A stretch of 64,000 bases of DNA, taken from NCBI GenBank assembly GCA_963851415.1, contig CAWKPF010000003.1, positions 372,001 to 436,000 of the forward strand, given 5' to 3'. The position numbers and the translations under genes are program-made. This DNA is from CAWKPF01 sp963851415. GTDB lineage: Bacteria; Acidobacteriota; Thermoanaerobaculia; Multivoradales; Multivoraceae. Numbering within the stretch: position 1 is the first letter of the stretch; the number at the start of each line of letters is the position of its first letter. A model generated the notes under the pieces. The model saw only the letters and a program-made list of their open reading frames with translations, made no database searches and was not told where the DNA came from. Shown piece after piece: positions 17,333-26,704 of this stretch.

Positions 17333-19846
17333 GTGAGTCGATTCCTACCCGTTTGCCGATTCCTCGCCGCGGCCACCCTGTTTCTTTCGATGTTCGCGCC
17401 CTACGGCGTCGCCTTCGCCCAGGATCCCGTGATCATCCAGCCCGGCGCTCCCGGCGAGCCGAGCCGGCGCATCACGGCAGAGGAGGCGTCCGACCTCGCA
17501 GGCATCCTGTTCACCGAGGCCGACGTGAAGTTCATGCAGGGGATGATTTCCCATCACGCGCAGGCGCTCCAGATGACCGAGCTCCTCGAGACGCGGACCG
17601 AGCAGGAGGAGATGCGCCAGCTCGCCAAGCGCATCGAGCTCTCCCAGGAGGACGAGATCCAGATGATGCAGGAGTGGCTGCGCTCCAACGGCCAGGAGGT
17701 CCCCGCGATCGGTGCGCATCACATGCACGACGGCGAGCTGATGCCGGGAATGCTGACGGCCGAGCAGATGGACAGCCTCGAGCAGGCGCGGGCCGCCGAG
17801 TTCGATCGTCTGTTCCTCGAGCTCATGATCGCGCACCATCAGGGCGCCTTGATCATGGTCGAGGACCTTCTCTCCAAGCCCGGTACCGCACAGGAGTCGA
17901 CGATCTTCGGCTTCACCTCCGACATCGTCGCCGATCAGAGCATGGAGATCGATCGGATGGGGGCGATGCTGGCGGGACTCTCGAGCGATCCTCGGGTTCA
18001 CCTGGCCGCTGGCTTCCTGGATGCCGACCAGGCGCTGTGGAACATGGAACTGGTCGCAGCGATGCCGAAGCCCACGGGCTTCTTCGATCCGAATGCCCCG
18101 GAGGGTGTGGCGATCCCGGCCGAGCGCCCAGAAGAGGAGGAGGCGGACGGGGGCGCGGCCGAGGAGGACGTCGAGGAAGAGGAGGCCGACGGCGATGCCG
18201 GCGCAACCGACCAGGACTCGGCGGGCGAGAAGGAAGAGAAGAAGGAGAACCCGGCGACCCGAGGGGCCGCCATCCTGAACTTCGCCAACTCCGACCTCGC
18301 GTTCACGGGCGACGTCCTGTTCGAGGGCAACTTCCACGGCTTCAACACCTACAACGTCGAGGATCCGATGGAACCGAAGCTCCTCGGTTCGGTGGTGTGC
18401 CCGGGGGGGCAAGGTGACGTTTCGGTGGTCGGCGATCTGCTGATCATGTCGGTCGAGCAGACCCGAGGCCGTCTCGACTGTGGCCTCCAGGGAGTCGCTG
18501 AGCCGGTCAGCGAGGAGCGCTTTCGAGGGGTGCGGATCTTCGACATCAGCGATCTGACCGAGCCGAAGCAGTTGGCCGCCGTGCAGACCTGCCGGGGCTC
18601 GCACACCCACACGGTGGTGACCGATCCCGACGACGAGGGCAACGTCTACGTCTTCGGTTCGGGCACCAGTTCGGTGCGCTCCGGCGACGAGCTGGAAGGA
18701 TGCTCCGACGAGCCTCCCGGCGAGGACGAGAACACGGCCCTGTTCTCGATCGACGTGATCCAGATTCCCATGGACCACCCGGAGAAAGCCCGCGTGGTGA
18801 GCCGCCCGCGCATCTTCGCCGATCCCGAATCGGGCGCGATCGCCGGGCTGTGGAAGGGCGGCGACCATGGGACGGGGACGCAGAAGACCTACCAGACCAA
18901 CCAGTGCCACGACATCACCGTGTTCCCCGATCTGGGCCTGGCTGCCGGGGCGTGCTCCGGCAACGGGATCCTGCTCGACATCTCCGATCCGATGAATCCG
19001 GTGCGGCTCGACCAGGTGGTCGACCCGGGCTTCGCCTACTGGCATTCGGCGACGTTCAACAACGACGGTACCAAGGTGATCTTCACCGATGAGTGGGGCG
19101 GCGGCATGCGACCGCGCTGCCGCGCTTCCGACCCCAGGAAGTGGGGCGCCGATGCGATCTTCGACATCGTGGACCGCAAGCTCGAGTTCCGCGGCTACTA
19201 CAAGATGCCCGCTCCCCAGACCGAGTTCGAGAACTGCGTCGCCCACAACGGGTCTCTCGTGCCGGTTCCGGGGCGGGACATCCTGGTGCAGGCGTGGTAC
19301 CAGGGCGGGATCTCGGTGTTCGATTTCACCGACTCGTCGAACCCGGTCGAGATCGCGTTCTTCGATCGCGGGCCGATCGATCCGGACGAACTGATGATGG
19401 GTGGCCACTGGTCGGCGTACTGGTACGACGGCTTCATCTATGGCACGGAGATCGCACGCGGACTCGATGTGCTCAGACTCACCGAGAGTGAGTACCTGTC
19501 GCAGAGCGAGATCGAGGCGGCGTCGCTGGTCAGCCCGGCGGTCTTCAATGCGCAGCAGCAGCGGCGTGTCGAGTGGCCGGCGAGCCCGGTGGTCGCGCGC
19601 GCCTATCTGGATCAGCTGGGGCGCACCGAGGCACTCTCGCCGGAGCGGGCCGAGGCCTTGACGTCCGTGCTCGAGCGGGCCGATCGGAGCCTGGGCGGCG
19701 GTACCGGAGACGGGCAGGCGGCCGATGAGCTCGACGCTCTCGCCGCCGAGCTCGACGCCGAGAGTGCTCAGGCCGGGGGACGCACCCGGGCTCGGCTCGA
19801 AGCGCTGGCGCAGACCCTGAAGGGGGTTGCCGAGCAGCTCCGCTGA
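17333..19846 (+). CDS. exported DUF305 + LVIVD-repeat propeller protein
   Basis: 837 residues from GTG at 17333 (AAGGAG at 17319-17324); a longer frame to 16847 runs antisense to the DUF819 gene. A signal peptide (about 5-30, ending YGVAFAQ) precedes a DUF305 four-helix domain with paired-histidine motifs FMQGMISHHAQALQMTEL and FLELMIAHHQGALIMVEDL, which are metal-binding (copper in some relatives). A highly acidic linker (EEEEADGGAAEEDVEEEE) follows, then LVIVD-type beta-propeller repeats (LLGSVVCPGGQGDVSVVGD; IFDISDLTEPKQ; LLDISDPMNPVR; VFDFTDSSNPVEIAFFDRG), and a C-terminal helical domain. Probably a secreted or periplasmic binding protein; the partner is unknown. Confidence 0.85.
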   Translation: MSRFLPVCRFLAAATLFLSMFAPYGVAFAQDPVIIQPGAPGEPSRRITAEEASDLAGILFTEADVKFMQGMISHHAQALQMTELLETRTEQEEMRQLAKRIELSQEDEIQMMQEWLRSNGQEVPAIGAHHMHDGELMPGMLTAEQMDSLEQARAAEFDRLFLELMIAHHQGALIMVEDLLSKPGTAQESTIFGFTSDIVADQSMEIDRMGAMLAGLSSDPRVHLAAGFLDADQALWNMELVAAMPKPTGFFDPNAPEGVAIPAERPEEEEADGGAAEEDVEEEEADGDAGATDQDSAGEKEEKKENPATRGAAILNFANSDLAFTGDVLFEGNFHGFNTYNVEDPMEPKLLGSVVCPGGQGDVSVVGDLLIMSVEQTRGRLDCGLQGVAEPVSEERFRGVRIFDISDLTEPKQLAAVQTCRGSHTHTVVTDPDDEGNVYVFGSGTSSVRSGDELEGCSDEPPGEDENTALFSIDVIQIPMDHPEKARVVSRPRIFADPESGAIAGLWKGGDHGTGTQKTYQTNQCHDITVFPDLGLAAGACSGNGILLDISDPMNPVRLDQVVDPGFAYWHSATFNNDGTKVIFTDEWGGGMRPRCRASDPRKWGADAIFDIVDRKLEFRGYYKMPAPQTEFENCVAHNGSLVPVPGRDILVQAWYQGGISVFDFTDSSNPVEIAFFDRGPIDPDELMMGGHWSAYWYDGFIYGTEIARGLDVLRLTESEYLSQSEIEAASLVSPAVFNAQQQRRVEWPASPVVARAYLDQLGRTEALSPERAEALTSVLERADRSLGGGTGDGQAADELDALAAELDAESAQAGGRTRARLEALAQTLKGVAEQLR

Positions 19847-19880
19847 TTCCAGGAGCTGACGCCGGGACGGGGAGAAATCC

Positions 19881-21674
19881 CTACGCCGCCTCGAACTGAT
19901 GCTCGACGAGCTTGCGATAGACGCCGCCGGTGGCCATGAGTGTCTCGTGGGTGCCGGTTTCGACGACTCGGCCGCCGGCCAGCACGAGGACACGGTCGGC
20001 GCCACGCACGGTGCTCAGGCGGTGGGCGATCACGATGGTCGTTCGCCCCTTCATGAGGCGGTCGAGCGCTTCCTGGACGAGCTTCTCGCTTTCCGCGTCG
20101 AGTGCCGAGGTGGCCTCGTCGAGAATCAGCACCTGGGGATCCTTGAGCACCGCCCGAGCGATCGCGATGCGCTGCTTCTGCCCGCCCGAGAGGCGCACTC
20201 CGCGCTCACCGACCAGCGTCTCGTACTGTTCGGGAAACTCCTCGACGAAGGTCGCGGCGTTGGCAGTGGCGGCGGCTCGCCGGACTTCCTCGTCGGAGGC
20301 TCCTGGCCGGCCGTAGCGGATGTTCTCTGCGATGGTGCCGGCGAACAGGACGGGCTCCTGCATGACGGCGCCGATGTGCTCGCGCAGCCAGTGGGGCTCG
20401 ATCTCGCGTAGGTCGAGTCCATCGAGAGTGATGCGCCCGGCCGCGGGATCGTAGAAACGTGGGATCAGACCAGCGATCGTGGATTTGCCGGCGCCCGAGG
20501 CGCCGACCAGGGCGACGACCTCGCCGGGAGCCGCCTCGAGAGCGATGTCGTGCAGCACGGTGACGTCGGGGCGGGAGGGATAGACGAAGTCGACCCCCTC
20601 GAAGCGCAGCTCTCCGCGAGGTGTCTCCGCAGGCGTGATCCCGCCGCCCATCTCGAGTCGCGCGTGGTGGTCGAGCAACTCGAAGATGCGCTCGGAGGCC
20701 CCGGACGCACGCATGAAGTCGCCGTAGAGGGAGGCGAGGGAGGTGAGCGACATCGCCACCAGACCGGTGTAGAGAAGAAACGCCGTGAGCTCGCCGACGG
20801 TCAGCTCGGCTGAGCTGACCAGGCGCCCCCCGTACCAGATCACCAAAGCGATGGCCGCGTAGCCCACGAAACTGGCCACCCCGCCGAAGACGCCGATGGC
20901 CAGCGCACGCCGTGCGGCCAGCCGGTAGGAGTGATCGACTGCCTCCTCGTAGCGTTGGCTCTCCTCGGGCTCTCGGGCGAAGGAGCGCACCGTGCGAATG
21001 CCGGCAATCGACTCTTCGGCGATCACGGTCGATGCGGCCAGCGCGTCCTGGACCGCGAGTGAGATCTTGCGGATCATCCGACCGAAGAGAACCGCGCCGA
21101 TCGCGAACACCGGCACCACGGCCATGGCGACCAGGGTGAGGCGCGGGCTCATCCAGATGAGCAGGGCCACGCCGCCGACCAGTCCGATCGAGTGGCGCAG
21201 CGCCATCGAGACGTTGACCGTCACGGTGTTTTGCAGCACCGTGGTGTCAGCGCTCAAGCGATTGGTCAGCTCGCCGGTACGCCGATGATCGAAGAACTCG
21301 ATGTCCTGGCGCAGGATGGCGTCGAAGAGGTCGGTGCGCAGCCGGGCCACGATGCGCTCTCCCGAAACGGTGAAGAGCCAGGAGCGCAACATCGCGAACA
21401 ACGACTGCAGGGCGAAGAGCCCGACCAGGAGAATGGCGCCGGTGTCGAGATCGAAGGGTAGCTGCTGCGCCTCGGGACCACCGACCAGGCCGTCGACCAT
21501 GAAGCGCACCGCCTGGGGGTAGAGCAGGGCGGCACCCGAGCTGACCAGGAGTGCCACGGTGGCCACGATCAGACGAGGGGCCTCGGGCCGTGCCAGGGAG
21601 AGGATGCGTCGCAGGTCGACCCGGCCGGGTCTGGCGGCCGCCTTCCCGTCGGGTGGCGAGGCTTCGGTGGTCAT
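19881..21674 (-). CDS. ABC exporter, fused transmembrane and ATPase domains (MsbA/LmrA-like)
   Basis: 597 residues. An N-terminal six-helix exporter domain (about 25-330) includes the coupling-helix motif ETLTNRLSADTTVLQNTV-like segment GELTNRLSADTTVLQ. The nucleotide-binding domain has Walker A GASGAGKST, Q-loop AVMQEPVLFAGTIAENIRYG, signature LSGGQKQR, Walker B VLILDEATSALD and switch His in VIAHRLST. This is a homodimer-type half transporter that exports lipids, peptides or drugs; the substrate is not predictable. Stop codons of this gene and the LVIVD gene converge 34 bp apart. Confidence 0.93.
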   Translation of the reverse strand: MTTEASPPDGKAAARPGRVDLRRILSLARPEAPRLIVATVALLVSSGAALLYPQAVRFMVDGLVGGPEAQQLPFDLDTGAILLVGLFALQSLFAMLRSWLFTVSGERIVARLRTDLFDAILRQDIEFFDHRRTGELTNRLSADTTVLQNTVTVNVSMALRHSIGLVGGVALLIWMSPRLTLVAMAVVPVFAIGAVLFGRMIRKISLAVQDALAASTVIAEESIAGIRTVRSFAREPEESQRYEEAVDHSYRLAARRALAIGVFGGVASFVGYAAIALVIWYGGRLVSSAELTVGELTAFLLYTGLVAMSLTSLASLYGDFMRASGASERIFELLDHHARLEMGGGITPAETPRGELRFEGVDFVYPSRPDVTVLHDIALEAAPGEVVALVGASGAGKSTIAGLIPRFYDPAAGRITLDGLDLREIEPHWLREHIGAVMQEPVLFAGTIAENIRYGRPGASDEEVRRAAATANAATFVEEFPEQYETLVGERGVRLSGGQKQRIAIARAVLKDPQVLILDEATSALDAESEKLVQEALDRLMKGRTTIVIAHRLSTVRGADRVLVLAGGRVVETGTHETLMATGGVYRKLVEHQFEAA

Positions 21675-21820
21675 GATCTGGTGATTGTACGGTGCCGGGC
21701 GGCAGGCGCTGTGGTCTCATGGCAGCGCCGAGCCGGATTCGACCTTCTACGCTACGCTTGGCGCACAGAATCCAACGAAGACACCTGGAGGACGACGGGC
21801 GGGCTCCTCGGAGCCTGGCC

Positions 21821-24706
21821 ATGGTGATGATCGCGACTGCTCTGTCCCACTATCGGATCCTCGAGAAGATCGGCTCGGGAGGAATGGGCGACGTCTATCT
21901 TGCCGAGGACACCCGCCTCGATCGGCGTGTTGCCCTCAAGATCCTCCCCGAGGAGTTGGCCGAGAGCGAGCAACGGCGAGCGCGATTCCAGCGCGAGGCG
22001 AAGTCCGTAGCGGCTCTCAACCACCCGAACATCGTGACGGTGTACTCGGTGGAGGAGGCCGAGGGTATTCACTTCATTACCATGGAGCTGATCGAGGGGC
22101 GGACGCTCACCGAGCTCATCCCGGAGACGGGGATGGAGTTGGGGCAGTTCCTCGAGATCGCGATTCCGCTGTCCAGAGCGGTTGCGGCAGCGCACGCGCA
22201 GGGCATCGTCCATCGCGATCTCAAGCCCGCCAACGTCATGGTCTCCGACGACGGCCAGGTCAAGATCCTGGACTTCGGTCTGGCCCGCAGCGAAGGGGTC
22301 GGAGGCGTGGGTATCGACACGGAGGCTCCGACCGACCTGAAGACGCGGGAAGGGGTGGTCGCGGGGACCGTTCACTACATGTCCCCCGAGCAGGCCGAGG
22401 GCAAGCCGGTCGATCACCAGACCGACGTCTTTTCGCTCGGCGTTCTCTTCTACGAGATGGCGACCGGTCGGCGGCCCTTCGACGGCGACTCGGTGGCGTC
22501 GGTGCTGGCGTCCCTGCTCAAAGAGGATCCCGCACGATTCAAAGCGACAGGGACTGCGCTGCCGGCCGAGATCGAATCGCTCGTGTTCGACTGCCTCGCC
22601 CGGGACAGAGAAGCACGCATCGACCGAACGGAGGACATCGGCGACCGACTCGAGCGACTCGCCCAGGGCCCGACTGTGAGGTCTGGAGTGCCCCTCGTTG
22701 CCGTTGTCACGGTGGCGATGGTGCTCCTGGCCGTGGGCGGAGGATGGTGGTGGTGGGGGAAGCGCCAGGCGGACTGGGTTCGCAACATAGCCCTGCCTGG
22801 AATCGCTGAGTTGGTCGAGGATGGCGACCCCGTAAGCGCCTTTCTCCTCCTCCAGGACGCCCTGGACGTCTCGCCCGAGGAGCCGGAGATCCAGCGTTAT
22901 CGAGAGGCACTCGAAGTGCGGTCTTCGATTCGGTCCGACCCACCCGGTGCCCTGGTTTCGTGGAAGAAGTACGGCGAGCCGGGCGGCGAGTGGCATGGGA
23001 TCGGGGTCACTCCTCTGGACGGTGCGCCCGTCCCCGGTGACTATCTGCGGTGGCGCTACGAGTTGCCGGGTCACCAGACCCACGAGATGGCCTCCCACAG
23101 CGTGCTGGCTCTCGACGTCGAGCTCGTTCCCGACCAGGTCGCGGCAGCCCACGAGGGAATGGTGCTCGTGCCGGCCGGCGAGATCGAGCTGCCGACCTCG
23201 GAGACGATCACCCTGGGGGAGTTCTGGCTGGATCGCGACGAGGTGGACAATCGAGAGTTTCAGGAGTTCGTGGACGCCGGAGGCTACGACGATCCGAGCT
23301 TTTGGAAGTACCCGATAGTAGATGGGGATCGAGAGCTCGGCTGGGAGGAGTCGCGAGCTCTGTTCGTCGATCGCACCGGCCGGGCCGGGCCCGCCACCTG
23401 GGAGCTCGGGAGCTTTCCCGAAGGCCGCGCCGACGAGCCCGTCCAGGGCGTGAGCTGGTACGAGGCAGCAGCCTATGCCGAGTTCCGAGGTCGGACTCTG
23501 CCGACGGTGTTTCACCATCGGTTCGCGGCGCTGGGCAAGGTCGGTGCGCGGGCCTCCACCCAGTTCGGCAACTTCGACGGGGACGGAGTGGTCCCGGTCG
23601 GGTCGACTGCCGCGTTGGATCCCTTCGGGACTCGCGACCTCGGGGGGAACGTGAGGGAGTGGTGCTTCAACGCCTCCGGGGGCAACCGGTATGCGCTCGG
23701 GGGGAGTTGGCAGGACCCCTCCTACCTCTTCGGCATCGATCTCGAGGCTCGCTCCCCTCTCGATCGCGCGCCCACGACGGGCTTTCGTACGGCCCAGTAC
23801 ACGGGCGCCGTCGAGCCGTTCGCCTTCGGCGAAGTGGACGCCGTGGTGCGCGACTACTCACAGGAGGAGCCGGTCTCCGACGAGGTGTTCGAGTTCTTTC
23901 GCAGCCTCTATGCCTATGACCCGGCACCTCTCGAGAGCGCGGTCGAGCCGCTGGACACCACCGAGCACTACACCTCCGAGGAGGTGTCCTTCCGGGCCGC
24001 CTATGGCGAGGAGAGGGTGCCCGCAACGCTCTTCCTGCCGCGAGGTGTGACGCCGCCGTTCTCGGCGGTCGTGATCTTCCCGTCGTCCGCGTCGCTCCAC
24101 TCCGAGCCCCCGACGGCCTACCAGCCCTTCGTCGATGCGATCGTGCGCAGTGGCCGCGCCTGCCTGGTACCCATCTACCAGGGGACCTTCAGTCGTAAGG
24201 TGAACGTGCACGGGATGAGCGCCAGCGAACAGCGCGAGGTGCTGATCGAGATGTCCCAGGACCTGAGTCGGTCCATCGACTACCTGGAGAGTCGCGACGA
24301 CATCGACGCGAGCCGTCTGGCCTTCTGGGGGTACAGTCTCGGCTCCCGGTTCTCACCCGTCTTCGACGCGGTGGACGATCGCTTCGCCGCGAACGTCATG
24401 GTCGCCGGGGGGCTCTACCAGGGAGGCGAGTTCTTCACCATTCGGCCGAGCTTGCCGGAGTACGATCCCTTCCACTTCGCGCCGCGTTCCTACACGCCGA
24501 CGATCATGATCAACGGCCGACACGATTTCCTGCGTCCGGTGGACACGCATCAGGTGCCCCTGTTGGAGCTTCTCGGTGCACCCGACGAGGACAAGAAGCA
24601 CGTCCTCTTCGACTCCGGGCATGCCCCTCCCCAGCTCGGTGTGATTCGCGAGACGCTGAGCTGGCTCGATCGCTACCTCGGCCCGGTGGAGAGGGTCCGC
24701 AACTGA
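21821..24706 (+). CDS. Ser/Thr kinase fused to PEGA-like, SUMF1-like and alpha/beta-hydrolase domains
   Basis: About 961 residues in four modules. (1) Kinase, ~1-270: GSGGMGDVY, VALK, HRDLKPANV, DFGLARSEG, SPEQAEGKPVDHQTDVFSLGV. (2) A membrane span (VPLVAVVTVAMVLLAV) and a PEGA-like region. (3) A SUMF1/FGE-like domain (GMVLVPAGEIELP ... EVDNREFQEFVDAGG ... VQGVSWYEAAAYAEFRGRTLP ... DLGGNVREW ... ALGGSWQDP). It lacks the paired catalytic cysteines of formylglycine-generating enzymes. (4) A C-terminal hydrolase with nucleophile motif GYSLGS, a later NGRHD aspartate and SGHAPPQ histidine. Start ATG 21821 gives ALSHYRILEKIGSGG near the N-terminus. It probably couples an outside signal or ligand to cytoplasmic phosphorylation; inference only. 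Confidence 0.88.
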   Translation: MVMIATALSHYRILEKIGSGGMGDVYLAEDTRLDRRVALKILPEELAESEQRRARFQREAKSVAALNHPNIVTVYSVEEAEGIHFITMELIEGRTLTELIPETGMELGQFLEIAIPLSRAVAAAHAQGIVHRDLKPANVMVSDDGQVKILDFGLARSEGVGGVGIDTEAPTDLKTREGVVAGTVHYMSPEQAEGKPVDHQTDVFSLGVLFYEMATGRRPFDGDSVASVLASLLKEDPARFKATGTALPAEIESLVFDCLARDREARIDRTEDIGDRLERLAQGPTVRSGVPLVAVVTVAMVLLAVGGGWWWWGKRQADWVRNIALPGIAELVEDGDPVSAFLLLQDALDVSPEEPEIQRYREALEVRSSIRSDPPGALVSWKKYGEPGGEWHGIGVTPLDGAPVPGDYLRWRYELPGHQTHEMASHSVLALDVELVPDQVAAAHEGMVLVPAGEIELPTSETITLGEFWLDRDEVDNREFQEFVDAGGYDDPSFWKYPIVDGDRELGWEESRALFVDRTGRAGPATWELGSFPEGRADEPVQGVSWYEAAAYAEFRGRTLPTVFHHRFAALGKVGARASTQFGNFDGDGVVPVGSTAALDPFGTRDLGGNVREWCFNASGGNRYALGGSWQDPSYLFGIDLEARSPLDRAPTTGFRTAQYTGAVEPFAFGEVDAVVRDYSQEEPVSDEVFEFFRSLYAYDPAPLESAVEPLDTTEHYTSEEVSFRAAYGEERVPATLFLPRGVTPPFSAVVIFPSSASLHSEPPTAYQPFVDAIVRSGRACLVPIYQGTFSRKVNVHGMSASEQREVLIEMSQDLSRSIDYLESRDDIDASRLAFWGYSLGSRFSPVFDAVDDRFAANVMVAGGLYQGGEFFTIRPSLPEYDPFHFAPRSYTPTIMINGRHDFLRPVDTHQVPLLELLGAPDEDKKHVLFDSGHAPPQLGVIRETLSWLDRYLGPVERVRN

Positions 24707-24728
24707 GGCGTACCGATGGCGTCACTCC

Positions 24729-26444
24729 TCAAGCGCTGCGACTCCCGGCGGCGAGCTCGTCGGCCATGGTTGCGCGCATCTCGAACTTCTTGACCTTGCC
24801 GGTAGCGGTCAGCGGATACTCGTCGACGAAGCGGACGTAGCGCGGGATCTTGAAGTGCGCGATCCGATCTCGGCAAAAGTCCCGGATCTCCTCGTCGGTG
24901 GCCGATTCGCCCTCTTTCAGCTTGATCCAGGCGCAGATCTCCTCGCCGTACTTCTCATCAGGCACACCGAACACTTCTACCTCTTCCACCTTGGGGTGCG
25001 TGTAGAGGTACTCCTCGATCTCGCGGGGAAAGATGTTCTCGCCTCCACGGATCAGCATGTCCTTGATCCGGCCGACGATGCGGCAGTAGCCGTCTTCATC
25101 GAGCGTGGCGACGTCGCCACTGTGCAGCCAACCGGCGTCGTCGATCGCTTCGGCGGTGCGCACCGGATCTCCCCAGTAGCCGCGCATGACGCAGTAGCCA
25201 CGGGTGAGCAGCTCTCCTTCCTCGCCGACCGGCAGCACGTGGCCCTCCTGGTCGACGATCTTGATCTCGGTGTGGGGTAGTGCTCGGCCCACGGTCTCGA
25301 CACGGCGCTCGACCGGGTCGTCGACGCTCGTCTGAAAGGAGACCGGCGAAGTCTCGGTCATGCCGTAGGCGATCGTGATCTCGCGCAGGTTCATCTCTTT
25401 GCGAACCCGGTGCATCAGCTCTACGGGGCAGGGGGCGCCGGCCATGATTCCGGTGCGTAGGTGTGAGGTGTCACAGGCGGAGAAGTCGGGGTGCTCGAGC
25501 TCGGCGATGAACATGGTGGGCACCCCGTGCAGAGCGGTGCACCGCTCCTGGTCGATGGCCCGCAGAGTCGCTGCAGCATCGAATCCGGCCGAAGGGAGAA
25601 TCATCGTGGCGCCGCGAGCGATGCAGACCAGCGTTCCCAGCACCATCCCGAAGCAGTGGTAGAGGGGGACCGGAATGCAGAGACGGTCGTCGGGCCCCAG
25701 AGCCATGCGTGCCCCGACCAGCCAGGCGTTGTTGACGATGTTGTGGTGCGTCAGGGTGGCGGCCTTCGGGGCCCCTGTGGTGCCGCTGGTGAACTGGATG
25801 TTGATTGGATCATCGAACTGGAGCCGGCTGCCGAGACTGACGAGCTCGCCGTGGTCCTGCTCACCGGCGAGGCCTGCCACTGCCTCCCACTCCAGCAGCC
25901 TTGGTCGCACGGTCTGGCCGATCACGACGACGTGTTCGAGGGCCGGCAGGGAGGCGATCTCGAGTGGGAGGACTCTGTCGCGGTCTGCTTCTCCCTGCGT
26001 GATCTCTGGTGCGATGTGGGCGAGGAGCTCGACATAGTCGCTGCTCTTGAACGAGGCGGCGAGGATCAGCGCCCGGCAGCCCACCTGGCGCAGGGCGACC
26101 TCGAGCTCGCGGGTTCGATAGGCGGGATTGATGTTGACCAGGACCGCTCCGATCCGGGCGGTGGCCAGCTGTGCGACCACCCACTCGGCGCAGTTGGGAG
26201 CCCAGACACCGACCCGGTCTCCCGGCGCGAGCCCGAGTGCGAGCAGGCCCGCTGCGAAGCGGTCGACCTCGGATCGAAGCTCGCGCCAGCTCCAGCGCAC
26301 CCCCTGGTCCAGCACGACCAGCGCTTCTGAGTCGGGCTTCGCCTCGGCGGCCCGATCGAACAACTGTCCGACCGTGAGTCCGAGAAGGGGCTGCCTGCCG
26401 ACACCGTGGACGTAGCTTCTGCCAGATCGTCTGTTCTCCACCAT
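24729..26444 (-). CDS. AMP-forming acyl-CoA synthetase
   Basis: 571 residues of the ANL superfamily, activating a carboxylic acid with ATP and CoA. Motifs: the phosphate loop FTSGTTGAPKAA (about 215), YHCFGM, the AYGMTETSPVSF motif, GELLTRGYCVMRGYW, the HSGDVATLDEDGYCRIVGRIKDMLIRGGENIFPRE hinge region (in parts), and the C-terminal catalytic Lys in LTATGKVKK. The closest type is the medium/long-chain FadD-like synthetases that feed beta-oxidation; the acyl-CoA dehydrogenase at 2733-3896 is the only other such gene here. The start ATG at 26444 is divergent from the next gene. Confidence 0.93.
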   Translation of the reverse strand: MVENRRSGRSYVHGVGRQPLLGLTVGQLFDRAAEAKPDSEALVVLDQGVRWSWRELRSEVDRFAAGLLALGLAPGDRVGVWAPNCAEWVVAQLATARIGAVLVNINPAYRTRELEVALRQVGCRALILAASFKSSDYVELLAHIAPEITQGEADRDRVLPLEIASLPALEHVVVIGQTVRPRLLEWEAVAGLAGEQDHGELVSLGSRLQFDDPINIQFTSGTTGAPKAATLTHHNIVNNAWLVGARMALGPDDRLCIPVPLYHCFGMVLGTLVCIARGATMILPSAGFDAAATLRAIDQERCTALHGVPTMFIAELEHPDFSACDTSHLRTGIMAGAPCPVELMHRVRKEMNLREITIAYGMTETSPVSFQTSVDDPVERRVETVGRALPHTEIKIVDQEGHVLPVGEEGELLTRGYCVMRGYWGDPVRTAEAIDDAGWLHSGDVATLDEDGYCRIVGRIKDMLIRGGENIFPREIEEYLYTHPKVEEVEVFGVPDEKYGEEICAWIKLKEGESATDEEIRDFCRDRIAHFKIPRYVRFVDEYPLTATGKVKKFEMRATMADELAAGSRSA

Positions 26445-26704
26445 GATGGCTGACCTCCGGCGCGGTGGCCCTGTGCGTTCAGCGGGGGGAGCCCCTGCCG
26501 ATCAGGCTACGGTTCTCGACGTCCCTCTGCCAGACGCTCCGGGGCGGGGAGGGTCCCAGCCCTCAGAGTGGTTGGCGGGCCTCGCGCTGAGCGGTCGGCA
26601 GAGCTCGAGCCGCCGAAGGTCGGTACTGGGGCCGATCCGTCGATCCGCGAGGATCGATCTGCTAGGTTTTCGAGCACCGCCCATTCGACAAGGGAGCTCC
26701 GATC

